From contig CAJTRT010000012.1 in NCBI GenBank assembly GCA_910579105.1, positions 1 through 59,419 of the forward strand: a DNA stretch of 59,419 bases, written 5' to 3'. A program made the translations under genes and the position numbers. Below are positions 23,413 to 31,919 of this stretch, in pieces. Below the pieces are notes generated by a model. The model saw only the letters and a program-made list of their open reading frames with translations. It did no database searches and was not told the origin of the DNA. The DNA comes from an uncultured Muribaculaceae bacterium (GTDB lineage Bacteria; Bacteroidota; Bacteroidia; Bacteroidales; Muribaculaceae). Position 1 is the first letter of the stretch, and the number at the start of each line of letters is the position of its first letter.

Positions 23413-24828
23413 ATGGAACAAAGCTCTGAACGTCAGCCGGAGGCATCCGCGCTGAGCGATACAGCGACATACCGCGGTCAGGAACTATCAATGGCTGGCC
23501 GGGGGATGATGACTGTATCCGCAAACAGCGGAAAGGTATATTTTACCACGGAAGCGGGGGAATCGCTATCGGGTCTTTTCGCCGAAGCCATCGGCGCGAT
23601 CGCCAACGAGAACACGCGGCGCGACGCCGCGAAATTCCTGTCATCTTTCAAAGCGTTTTCCAGGAGCCGGGACTTTAAGCCCGCCGACGTCGACGCCGGA
23701 ACGGTCAGCGCTTACCGCGACTTCCTCGCGGACAACGGCCACACGGCATCATACATCGCCAAACGGCTGCAAAACTTCCGCAGCTTGTACCGCCGGCTCG
23801 TCAAAGAGGGGAGGGCGCTGCCCGAACCCGCGGGGTGTTTCGACAGCGTCGGCTCAGACCATCCCGCCGGGAATCCCGCCGCTCGCAAAAGCGCGGGCAA
23901 AAGCGTCGTAGCCGCCCTGAGCCGCATGGCGCGCATGCCTATAAAAGACCCCGCGATAGCCGCGACACGCGACGCGTTACTCTCCGATATCCTGTCGGCG
24001 GGCAACGACGTTGCCGAAAAAGACGATAGGGGGGGATTATCCTCTGATACTCAGCTTATTATGCGGAGTGCCGGAATTTCTTTTGACACTTCGGCCACGG
24101 ATATCGCCACAGAACTGTGGATCCGCGCCGCCCGCGAGTGCGGGATTCCGGCAGCCGACATCGCCGCCGTTTGCGGCAATATCCCAGAAGGGTATGCCGA
24201 AAACCTGGTCTCACAAAACGGCGCGGGCGCTGACCACCACGCCGACCGCAACGCCATTTTAAGCCGCGTGTCAGCCGCCATACTTGGGAACCACCCGGAA
24301 TGGTACGCCGTAAGAATCCATACCGGGAGCGATGCCGCAACGGTAGGCAAACTCCTCGCCGCGGACGAACGACTTGCCAGAGTGCGTCCTTACGCGCCTG
24401 TCGAGCAGCTCGTGGTGCGCAAGGGAAAGCGGCTGCGTGCCACAACGGTGGAGCGCATCCGCCACGTCATGTTCCTACGGGTCGAACCGGCGCTGATTGT
24501 CGAGGCAGCCAAAGCCATCGCCCCAGCCGCCAGTGTCTACCGCCAGACCCGAGCCCCCGGCGCGCCCTTCGCCCGCATACCCCGCCGCGAGATGGAAAAT
24601 TTCCGCATCCTGCTCGGCGAGGCGCCCGACGATATCGAGGTTACCGATAACACAACCGGTTTTTCAGAAGGCACCATGGTCGAGATAACCGGCGGCCCCT
24701 TCGCCGGCTACCGCGGCCGCGTCATCACCAGCGGCACCCGCCGCCTCCTGACCGTCGCCCTCACCTCCGACTTCGGCCTCCGCGTCACCGCCTCCATCCC
24801 CGACCCCTACCTCCAGGTTATTAAATGA
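23413..24828 (+). CDS. Chimeric regulator: tyrosine-recombinase-like N-terminus joined to a NusG/UpxY-type antiterminator
   Basis: A 471-residue protein in three parts. Residues about 50-133 follow the recombinase core-binding (SAM-like) pattern: a helix ending FLSSFKAFSR, then TVSAYRDFLADNGHTASYIA and FRSLYRRLVKEG. Residues about 225-265 (ATELWIRAARECGIPAADIAAV) resemble the stretch around the recombinase HxxR box, but Arg, His and Tyr catalytic residues are missing. Residues about 296-395 start EWYAVRIHTGSDAATVGKLL and match the NGN domain of UpxY-like NusG paralogs. Residues 418-437 (EGTMVEITGGPFAGYRGRVI) are a KOW motif. UpxY proteins lead Bacteroides capsule operons and let RNA polymerase read through them; this gene has that position. 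A 7-G run (24029-24035) lies in the linker between the halves. The domain assignment of the N-terminus is inference. Confidence 0.75.
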   Translation: MEQSSERQPEASALSDTATYRGQELSMAGRGMMTVSANSGKVYFTTEAGESLSGLFAEAIGAIANENTRRDAAKFLSSFKAFSRSRDFKPADVDAGTVSAYRDFLADNGHTASYIAKRLQNFRSLYRRLVKEGRALPEPAGCFDSVGSDHPAGNPAARKSAGKSVVAALSRMARMPIKDPAIAATRDALLSDILSAGNDVAEKDDRGGLSSDTQLIMRSAGISFDTSATDIATELWIRAARECGIPAADIAAVCGNIPEGYAENLVSQNGAGADHHADRNAILSRVSAAILGNHPEWYAVRIHTGSDAATVGKLLAADERLARVRPYAPVEQLVVRKGKRLRATTVERIRHVMFLRVEPALIVEAAKAIAPAASVYRQTRAPGAPFARIPRREMENFRILLGEAPDDIEVTDNTTGFSEGTMVEITGGPFAGYRGRVITSGTRRLLTVALTSDFGLRVTASIPDPYLQVIK

Positions 24829-24829
24829 A

Positions 24830-26365
24830 ATGTCTACCAAGTCGCGTGTCATAAAAAATACCGCCTTCCTGTATATCCGGACAATAGCGTCTCTGCTACT
24901 CGGGATATTCACAACCAGGTTCCTGCTCAAGGGGCTCGGCGCGGAAGACTTCGGCATTTACAACGTGGTTGGCGGCTCGATCTCCATGCTGGGATTTCTG
25001 AGCGCGTCACTTGGCTCGTCGACACAGCGCTTTATAAGCTACGCCCAGGGAGAAGGAAAGCAGGAGCGCATAGTGAAAATATTCAACAACGCGCTACTGA
25101 TCCACAACGTCCTGGCTGTAATGACGGTCGTGATTCTTGTCATAGCCGGATTTTTCTTCTTTAACGGAGTACTGAACATTCCCGACGGCAAATTTGCCGA
25201 CGCTATGTTCGTATACGGCTGCTTGCTGGTCACGACCGTGTTCTCGATTACCGTCGCCCCTTATGAGGCCGCGATCAACGCCCATGAGAACATGTTGTTT
25301 TACTCCGTTGTCGGCGTCACAGACGTTGTGCTTAAATTCGGGATAGCGTTGGGGATTCTTTTCTGCGATGGGGACAAGCTTGTCATATACGCGGTGTTGA
25401 TGTCTGCCGAGGCGTTAGCTATGCGCTTCGCCTCACAGGTTTACTGCCGACGCAAATACGAGGAGTGCCGGCGCGCGAACATACTGCGACACTACGAAAA
25501 ATCGGTTGTCAAAGAGATGCTGTCGTTCACGGGATGGAATCTGACCAATATCTGCACCGGGATGATTTCGCTCTTTGGCATGAACCTCGTGATCAACCAT
25601 TATTTCGGTGTCGAGCTGAACGCCGCCATGGGAATCGCCACGCAGCTTTCAGGCATACTTATGGGAATGTCGGAAAACATGATCAAGGCCGTTACCCCGG
25701 TATTGGTGAAATCCGAGGGTGGACATCAGCGAGAGCGGATGTTGTCCGTGTCGCTTATAGGGTGCAAATTCTCTTTCCTCCTCTTCGCCTTTTTTGGAAT
25801 ACCTGTCATGTTCTACATCGCGCCGGTACTGGATCTATGGCTCACCGAGATTCCGGACTGGACCATTCCGTTCTGTCTTATAATGATCGCGAATGCCCTG
25901 GTCAATCAAATGACTGTCATTCTGTACCAGAGCATATCGGCCGAGGGGAACGTCAGAAACTACAACATCGCCCGTTCGGTTTCAAACATAATGCCACTGC
26001 TGATAAGCATCCTGATGGTATCGGTATATGACTTCAATCCCTGCTGGGTCCTCATCAACTGGCTTGTATGGAAATCTGTAATCGGAGGACTGGTGAATGT
26101 CTATTACAGCCACAAGAACCTCGGATTGAGCTACAAATCGTTCCTTTCGGAGGTCATGTCTCCCTGCCTGTTGACAATAGCCGCGTCATCTCTGATTTTT
26201 CTCGCAGCCCGTCATACGGAGGCCTTATTAAGCGCGAACCCATTCGCGGCGTTAATCCTATCGTCAATGCTCACCATGCCGGTGTACTTTCGTTTAGCCC
26301 TGACCAGCCAGCAAAGAGCCGAGATACTGCTATTCCTTAAAAGCAAGCTACCAATATGTCTATAA
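24830..26365 (+). CDS. Wzx-type polysaccharide flippase (first of two)
   Basis: A 511-residue integral membrane protein with about 14 hydrophobic segments and the opening pattern RVIKNTAFLYIRTIASLLLG, then TTRFLLKGLGAEDFGIYNVV, typical of MATE/MOP-superfamily polysaccharide transporters. It should flip undecaprenyl-diphosphate-linked repeat units across the inner membrane. It starts 1 bp after the antiterminator stop and overlaps the next gene by 10 bp, so coupling is tight. Base composition is like the surrounding genome, unlike the cassette that follows. Confidence 0.9.
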   Translation: MSTKSRVIKNTAFLYIRTIASLLLGIFTTRFLLKGLGAEDFGIYNVVGGSISMLGFLSASLGSSTQRFISYAQGEGKQERIVKIFNNALLIHNVLAVMTVVILVIAGFFFFNGVLNIPDGKFADAMFVYGCLLVTTVFSITVAPYEAAINAHENMLFYSVVGVTDVVLKFGIALGILFCDGDKLVIYAVLMSAEALAMRFASQVYCRRKYEECRRANILRHYEKSVVKEMLSFTGWNLTNICTGMISLFGMNLVINHYFGVELNAAMGIATQLSGILMGMSENMIKAVTPVLVKSEGGHQRERMLSVSLIGCKFSFLLFAFFGIPVMFYIAPVLDLWLTEIPDWTIPFCLIMIANALVNQMTVILYQSISAEGNVRNYNIARSVSNIMPLLISILMVSVYDFNPCWVLINWLVWKSVIGGLVNVYYSHKNLGLSYKSFLSEVMSPCLLTIAASSLIFLAARHTEALLSANPFAALILSSMLTMPVYFRLALTSQQRAEILLFLKSKLPICL

Positions 26366-27156
26366 TTTCCCGCATCTGCGGCAGTCTGGAAGCCAGACTC
26401 TCCCAACCATGGGTCAGCCTATGGCGAACAGTTTGGTTCAATTTTCGGACGTTGCCATTTAAGCAAGCTGTAAAACTTCCAATTTATATCTATGGAGGTG
26501 TAAAAATCTTTCAATTACAAGGCAATATAGCGATTTTGCATCCGATACGCAAAGGTTTGATAAAAATCGGCAATAATACAGGATCTTTTACATGCAAGGA
26601 TGGAAGCGGTTTTGTTCAAATCGTAGATGACTCCAAGATAATCTTCGAGGGACCTTGCGAAATCGGAGCTAACTCAAAAGTCCGTGTTGTTGGGGGTACA
26701 CTGACTATCGGCAAAAACGTCTACATCTCGTCTAATGTCCGAATTATTTGCAACGGCGCGGATATGACGATTGGGGAGGGTTGCCGAATCGCCTTTGAAA
26801 CACTGTTGATGAACAGCGGATTTCATTTTGTCGAAGATTTGGAGACAGGCATGGTTTCATATCCATCCCGACCGATAACGCTCGGCTCATTTAACTGGGT
26901 GGGTAACCGCTCGACAATAAGTGCTGGTGCCAGGACAAAGCCATACACCATTATTTGTTCCGGATCGCTTATCGGCAAAGATTACACTGCCACTGACGGC
27001 GACAACCAAATGCTTGGCGGCTCCCCCGCAAAAGTCATAAAAACCGGCATCCGAAGAATTTTTAATCCTGAAACAGACGCAAAACTGTTTGAATGGTTCA
27101 AAAATCATCCAGATCAGTCAAAATGCAGTGTTAACGATGCGGTTGGTCACCCTTAA
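26356..27156 (+). CDS. Left-handed beta-helix acyltransferase (hexapeptide type)
   Basis: A 266-residue protein with a run of hexapeptide turns from about residue 75 onward (IGANSKVRVVGGTLTIGKNV, then ITLGSFNWVGNRSTISAGA). The final turn GGSPAKVIKTG is typical of sugar O- or N-acetyltransferases. The usual catalytic His of the 'DHxxxI' loop is not obvious; NSGFHFVEDLETG offers one. It likely decorates a glycan intermediate. It overlaps the flippase by 10 bp. Codon use turns AT-rich within this gene, marking the left edge of the cassette. Confidence 0.85.
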   Translation: MSIISRICGSLEARLSQPWVSLWRTVWFNFRTLPFKQAVKLPIYIYGGVKIFQLQGNIAILHPIRKGLIKIGNNTGSFTCKDGSGFVQIVDDSKIIFEGPCEIGANSKVRVVGGTLTIGKNVYISSNVRIICNGADMTIGEGCRIAFETLLMNSGFHFVEDLETGMVSYPSRPITLGSFNWVGNRSTISAGARTKPYTIICSGSLIGKDYTATDGDNQMLGGSPAKVIKTGIRRIFNPETDAKLFEWFKNHPDQSKCSVNDAVGHP

Positions 27157-27167
27157 CAACACCCGTC

Positions 27168-28154
27168 ATGGACGTTAAAGATTATGCTCTCAAAGGATGC
27201 CGCAAAGTCTACCGCCGGCTTATGAGGCCTGTTTACCCGTTGCCAGACTGCGAAATGGACCGTCAGCGTGCAAATAATTTGATTCTCGACCGTCTCTCCT
27301 CTGACCAGCCTTGCATGATCAGCCGTTTCGGAACGGGGGAAATCGGCATTTTGGTGAATTATCTTGCCGCTCATTCCGATAGGAATATTGTCAATCGAAT
27401 TTGGCGATATATTTCAGCAAACGAGGGTCTCCCCTGGTGGGATAAGCTGGTATACAAGTCCATGCGCTTAAACGCGGGAATATTCCCCGAATCGGTCGAC
27501 ACCTTGAACCGATTTTCAGAAAGATATTTGCGGGATATTCCAGAAATCGACCTGCTGGGATCGTTTAATGCTACCGAACGGCTTATGCCGTTGAGGACTG
27601 ATGTAGACTACGTCCACCTCGAGTGTCTTTATCCCTTTTTCGTGGACCGGCCATGGACAAAGGCGCTTACGGGCAAGAGGGTGTTGGTTATTCATCCCTT
27701 TGTGGAAACAATAAGGTCGCAGCACGAACAGCATTCATTACTATTTGACAACCCGGATATATATCCCGATTATTACCTCTTGACATTGCGCGCGGTTCAG
27801 TCTAACGCCGGGGCGATGACCTCGTTCCGCGACTGGTTCGAGGCGTTAAAATGGATGGAGAGTGAAATCGGCAAATTAGACTTCGATTTTGCCATTATTG
27901 GATGTGGCGCTTACGGACTTCCACTTGCCGCACATATCAAAAGGCTCGGGAAAAAAGCCATACACCTCGGAGGCGGCTCTCAGCTCTTATTCGGCATTAA
28001 AGGCAAACGCTGGGACGATGACGGATACCACTGGCCCAACCTGCCCCAGCTTAACACAAATTACAGCTCTCTATATAACAAGTTTTGGGTTCGACCAAAT
28101 ACTTCCGAAACCCCGGCTGCGGCGACCAAGGTAGAAGGAGCCTGCTATTGGTAG
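27168..28154 (+). CDS. Putative GT-D-fold glycosyltransferase
   Basis: A 328-residue soluble protein. The stretch CMISRFGTGEIGILVNYL resembles the 'SRFGDGE' motif of the GT-D (DUF1792-like) glycosyltransferases found in polysaccharide loci, with Thr in place of the Asp. Further family-like segments are KRVLVIHPFVETIRSQ and IIGCGAYGLPLAAHIKRLG, then HLGGGSQLLFGIKGKRWD. If correct it transfers a sugar from a nucleotide donor. The lack of the acidic D-x-E form makes activity uncertain. It is 11 bp after the acyltransferase gene and AT-rich. Confidence 0.55.
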   Translation: MDVKDYALKGCRKVYRRLMRPVYPLPDCEMDRQRANNLILDRLSSDQPCMISRFGTGEIGILVNYLAAHSDRNIVNRIWRYISANEGLPWWDKLVYKSMRLNAGIFPESVDTLNRFSERYLRDIPEIDLLGSFNATERLMPLRTDVDYVHLECLYPFFVDRPWTKALTGKRVLVIHPFVETIRSQHEQHSLLFDNPDIYPDYYLLTLRAVQSNAGAMTSFRDWFEALKWMESEIGKLDFDFAIIGCGAYGLPLAAHIKRLGKKAIHLGGGSQLLFGIKGKRWDDDGYHWPNLPQLNTNYSSLYNKFWVRPNTSETPAAATKVEGACYW

Positions 28155-28175
28155 TCTTAATATCAAGAAACACGA

Positions 28176-29360
28176 ATGATGTCTGAGAAATCAAATGGCT
28201 GGTATAAAGACTGGCGCTTTTGGCTATTACTATACATTATTAATATTAGCGGCAATCTCGGGTTTTCAATACTGTTTAATGACAGGATCTTGACAATAAT
28301 CGCATTTATGTTTGTTTCTATAATGTCAATATTGAAGAGTTTCCCGAAAAAATGCTATTTGACATTTATAATACCGTATATTTTATTATTGGGTATCCCA
28401 ATGACATATTTGGGTAATGAATTTTCTTGGAACAGTTATATACATATTACAATAAAAATAGTAACAGGCGCTTTAACGTTAGGACTGATAGGGCATAAAT
28501 TCATACATTATTATGTTGATATTATCGTTGGAATAGCGGTGATAAGTCTTGTATGCTTTGGCCTTAATTGTGCCGGATTTGTAATACCATTTATTAGCAT
28601 AGAAAAGACGACTATCGATGGCGGCAATATTTACAGGGTGTCATCTCTCATTTATACTCAATTATATAATGGGGAATTAACATTAAGAAATTGTGGAATC
28701 TTTTGGGAACCTGGTGCGTTTCAGGGATTTCTGAACCTTGCAATAGCCTTTATTGTGTTTGGGCCCAAATCGTTATCTAAACGATGTTTCTTACACCTTT
28801 TAATATTGTGTGCCACGGTGCTTACAACGAGTAGCACTGGCGGTTTCATCGTATTAGGTTGCTTGATATTTATTTATATAATACGCAGACGGAGTTTATC
28901 CCCACTTTCAAAAGCGACAATGCTATTGGGCTTTATTATGATTTGCGCATATCTGTATAATAATTTAGATTTCTTATCTTCCAAGGTATCCTCTGATACC
29001 GCAAGGACGGGGGTATCTATCAATGATCTGGGCTCTGACCTGTTTTTTTGGTTTGGCTACAGCTATTCTAACGATGCCCTATTCAATAGCGACATAAAAA
29101 CAGCATCAGCCATACTTGGCCTACTCCGATATTCCGGAGTCGTTGGTTTTATATTTTTCTTAGGAAAATTATTTATAGTAAGGCAATTGCCCCAATGGAA
29201 TTTATTATGGGGAATGATAATTGTCCTTATTTTGATGAATGAACCATTCTTGACAGTGGGGCCGTTTTGGTGGTGTAGCTTATTTCTTTGGAAATTCATA
29301 GACAAAAAGAATTTTATTGTCAAACAGCCAATAGCCGTTAAATCAGCATTTGACCAATAA
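28176..29360 (+). CDS. Wzy-type O-antigen/capsule polymerase
   Basis: A 394-residue membrane protein with about ten hydrophobic segments and a long periplasmic loop in the second half. The stretch LRNCGIFWEPGAFQGFLNLA is the pattern seen in Wzy-like polymerases of Gram-negative loci, and NEPFLTVGPFWW sits near the end. It should join repeat units to the growing chain in the periplasm. Two in-frame ATGs (28176, 28179) are possible starts. It is strongly AT-rich compared with the genome, as Wzy genes in exchangeable cassettes usually are. Confidence 0.8.
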   Translation: MMSEKSNGWYKDWRFWLLLYIINISGNLGFSILFNDRILTIIAFMFVSIMSILKSFPKKCYLTFIIPYILLLGIPMTYLGNEFSWNSYIHITIKIVTGALTLGLIGHKFIHYYVDIIVGIAVISLVCFGLNCAGFVIPFISIEKTTIDGGNIYRVSSLIYTQLYNGELTLRNCGIFWEPGAFQGFLNLAIAFIVFGPKSLSKRCFLHLLILCATVLTTSSTGGFIVLGCLIFIYIIRRRSLSPLSKATMLLGFIMICAYLYNNLDFLSSKVSSDTARTGVSINDLGSDLFFWFGYSYSNDALFNSDIKTASAILGLLRYSGVVGFIFFLGKLFIVRQLPQWNLLWGMIIVLILMNEPFLTVGPFWWCSLFLWKFIDKKNFIVKQPIAVKSAFDQ

Positions 29361-29369
29361 TCACATTTT

Positions 29370-30209
29370 ATGAATATGTATTATTATCCCAAACTATCTA
29401 ACACTGACTTAGGCTTTATCCGACTTGGCGGCCCCGGACTTGCCAATTGTATGTTTATGGCCGCTCAAGCCTGGATTGCCGCAGGATGTGACGAGACACG
29501 ATATATAACTCCCACCTGGCTGAAATTCAGCATTGGTCCGTATATACGGCGTGAACGAGACAAGCGTAATTATGCCAATCTATTCAAGTCACGAGGTATT
29601 TCTGGCATAAAGAAAGCGCTGACAATTCTAAATATAAAGTTCGGGGGGGGTAAATGCTTATATTTTAATACCCTCGGCAATTATTTTAGCAATATAAACC
29701 AGTATCAGCCCCAGGTCAAGAAATATTTTGAATCAATCATAAACCCGGAAATAATAACATCTGTCGATGGCTCTGATTTGCGGGAGTGTGTTGCGGTTCA
29801 CGTGCGTCTTGGCGACTATGTGCCATCGTTAAGAATTCCGATTTCCTGGTATGTGGGGATTCTGCGAAACATTACAAAAATAAACCCTAAACAGCGAATC
29901 ATTCTGTTCTCAGATGGTTCCGATGCGGAATTGGCAGATCTGCTTGTTATGCCTGGTGTGGAAAGACGCTTTTACGGTAATGCCATCGCTGACATATGGG
30001 CAATTTCGAAATGTAAACTCCTAATTGGGTCTGATTCCACATTCTCGGCATGGGGAGCTTTCCTTGGGAATGTCCCTATAATTTTTTCCAAACGTCATTT
30101 CCCGACCGTATATGACGGCAGACAACTCGAAGTCGTATTAGGTGAGTCTATGGAAATTCCGAGTTCGTTTCACAACTCAATCACTCCTGCCAAAGACAGC
30201 AATGCTTAA
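29370..30209 (+). CDS. GT11-type (alpha-1,2-fucosyltransferase-like) glycosyltransferase with G8 tract
   Basis: A 279-residue protein. The opening IRLGGPGLANCMFMAAQAW corresponds to the 'GGLGNQMFQYA' segment of GT11, and AVHVRLGDYV to the 'HxRRGDY' donor-binding motif, with Leu for the second Arg. A later SDGSDAEL and LIGSDSTFSAWGAFLG also fit. The likely reaction is transfer of fucose (or a related deoxysugar) from the GDP donor; no GDP-fucose synthesis genes are in the window. Residues 92-94 (Gly-Gly-Gly) are encoded by a run of eight G directly followed by TAA out of frame, so one extra G stops translation. Confidence 0.78.
   Translation: MNMYYYPKLSNTDLGFIRLGGPGLANCMFMAAQAWIAAGCDETRYITPTWLKFSIGPYIRRERDKRNYANLFKSRGISGIKKALTILNIKFGGGKCLYFNTLGNYFSNINQYQPQVKKYFESIINPEIITSVDGSDLRECVAVHVRLGDYVPSLRIPISWYVGILRNITKINPKQRIILFSDGSDAELADLLVMPGVERRFYGNAIADIWAISKCKLLIGSDSTFSAWGAFLGNVPIIFSKRHFPTVYDGRQLEVVLGESMEIPSSFHNSITPAKDSNA
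29643..29650 (+). repeat. G8 homopolymer in the GT11 gene
   Basis: Eight G in the context TC-G8-TAA. The gene is in frame with eight; nine would read GGG GGG GGG TAA and stop. It is one of the two longest G runs I found in the window, and a candidate contingency tract. Confidence 0.7.
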
Positions 30210-31193
30210 CTCCGCATTACTCCTACTAACCGTGTCGCTGCTATCGATAACAACAGCTAAGCGTCATATTCCCAAGCAAATAGGGGGGATGACATATCGT
30301 TTGCTTTCACCAATGCGCTACGCGGTATAGCCATCCTAATAATCATGGTGGGGCATATTTCCGGTACGATGGGCACGGTGGCGCTGTCACCCTTGGGCGG
30401 AACAGGCGTGGCGTTGTTTCTTTTTCTCAGCGGATTCGGGCTTAACGAATCATGGAAAAGACATGGCGCGTCACGATATTGGAACAAAAAGATCAAACGT
30501 GTTTTCATCCCCTATTTCATTGTAATATCAATACTTGCAATAGTCAGGGGTCGTATGTCGCCATATGAATATCTTTTGGATATATGCGGTATAAAAACGA
30601 GCTACTGGTATATCGGCTACCTGCTAAGGTGGTATTTGATTTTCTGGCTAACATCCCGGTTTACATTCAGATATAGGATGAGGATTATGGCGCTATGCGC
30701 TCTCGGTTTCCTATTCATGCTTCCCAACATAGAGGCAGAACAATCTTTTTCGTTTATCGCCGGTGTGTGGACAGGCACATCCACTGATAGAGTTTGCCGT
30801 ATAACCGCGAAACAAATGGCAGCGGTAGGATTTGCGGCGTTTTTACTGGGCACAATATTCTTGGCTATAAAGCAACTCCCGTCAATACGCATTCATGTTG
30901 ACGATTATGTTTACAACATCGTGCAGCTATTCATAAAACTGCCTTACGCCGTCGCTTTGATGAGCATCGTATGGATTTTCCCTATTATTCAACAAAGTCG
31001 ATTCCTCCTTTTTGCCGGGGCTGTCTCATATGAATTGTATTTGGTTCATATGCCGTTTTATGGAATGGTTAACGGCAATCTTTATATTGCGATTCTATTG
31101 ATTGCCTCCTCACTGTGCGTCGCTAAATTATTCAACATGCTTAATGCGAAAATAGCGAAATTCGACATAAGCGGTTATATGAAGCGAGCCTGA
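30202..31193 (+). CDS. Membrane acyltransferase family 3, out of frame near a G6 tract (phase-off or broken)
   Basis: An ATG at 30202 overlaps the GT11 stop (ATGCTTAA) in frame 1, but that frame ends at 30330. The family's first conserved helix (TNALRGIAILIIMVGH) is read in frame 3 from about 30309, which has no start codon after its stop at 30258-30260. A run of six G at 30283-30288 lies in the interval where both frames are open. One additional G joins them into a 330-residue protein with the normal first membrane helix and about ten segments. The product would be an O-acyltransferase of the polysaccharide. A start at ATG 30345 would lose the conserved Arg and part of helix 1. Sequencing error is an alternative. 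Confidence 0.65.
30283..30288 (+). repeat. G6 homopolymer at the acyltransferase frame break
   Basis: Six G between the upstream (frame 1) and downstream (frame 3) coding parts of the acyltransferase. Seven would restore one continuous reading frame. Confidence 0.6.
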
Positions 31194-31194
31194 T

Positions 31195-31809
31195 TTGTCT
31201 CGGACTAAGCCTATTTTCAATATGCTTCCTGATTTCATAAAGAATTACTGGCACTACCTTAAGGCAAGGCGAGAAAACCCGGATTCACAGTTATTCTATC
31301 CGGTAACCATCAATCAATCTCGATTAGGGAAGCACACCATAGTTTACGCCGACACTGTGATTGTCAATTCCCGAATTGGCGATTATTCATATGTCGGAGG
31401 CAATAGTCGAGTTCAATATGCCGAAATCGGCAAGTTTTGCAGTATTGGCCCCGAAGTTCGTATAGGGCTGGGCAAGCATCCCTTGAATTTGAAATCGACA
31501 TATCCAGGCTTTTATGCCAAAGATTCGAGTTATTACGGATTAATCCCTGAATACACTTGCCCAATTCAGGAATATGAAGCAGTGTGTATTGGTCATGACG
31601 TTTGGATTGGATGCCGGGCAATGATTTTAGATGGCGTGACAATTGGACATGGTGCGGTTATTGCCGCCGGAGCTGTTGTCTCTAAGGATGTACCTCCATA
31701 TGCCATTGTCGGCGGAGTGCCTGCCAAAATAATCAAATACCGCTTCACCTTAGAGCAAATACAAGAAATGCTTGATTCAGAATGGTGGAATGACGGTAAA
31801 TATAATTAA
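31195..31809 (+). CDS. Hexapeptide-repeat acetyltransferase (second)
   Basis: 204 residues from a TTG at 31195, or 195 from the ATG at 31222; the ATG is the safer choice because no start signal favours the TTG. The left-handed beta-helix begins near residue 43 (SRLGKHTIVYADTVIVNSRIG). The loop LGKHPLNLKSTYPGF carries the His used as catalytic base in xenobiotic/CatB-type acetyltransferases. The end VIGHDVWIG-like turn (CIGHDVWIGCRAMIL) and GGVPAKIIKYRF are typical. It probably acetylates a sugar of the repeat unit. It is the last gene of the AT-rich cassette; 110 bp without a gene follow (31810-31919). Confidence 0.88.
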   Translation: MSRTKPIFNMLPDFIKNYWHYLKARRENPDSQLFYPVTINQSRLGKHTIVYADTVIVNSRIGDYSYVGGNSRVQYAEIGKFCSIGPEVRIGLGKHPLNLKSTYPGFYAKDSSYYGLIPEYTCPIQEYEAVCIGHDVWIGCRAMILDGVTIGHGAVIAAGAVVSKDVPPYAIVGGVPAKIIKYRFTLEQIQEMLDSEWWNDGKYN

Positions 31810-31919
31810 TTGTCATAGTGTTACTCAGCATAGTAACATATAAGATATTATCGTTAAACAAGTGGTCAAGATTGATCCTGTTTGGCGAATTTCCAAAGAA
31901 TCACAAATAAGATTCACAG

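Noticed and set aside
23177..23524. Long N-terminal extension of the second sigma factor up to 23524
   Set aside because: The added residues do not resemble a sigma factor, overlap the divergent operon promoter and gene, and the family start is clear at 23176.
30142..30330. Separate small protein of 62 residues between the GT11 and acyltransferase genes
   Set aside because: Its second half is better explained as the shifted N-terminal part of the acyltransferase; it has no independent start signal.
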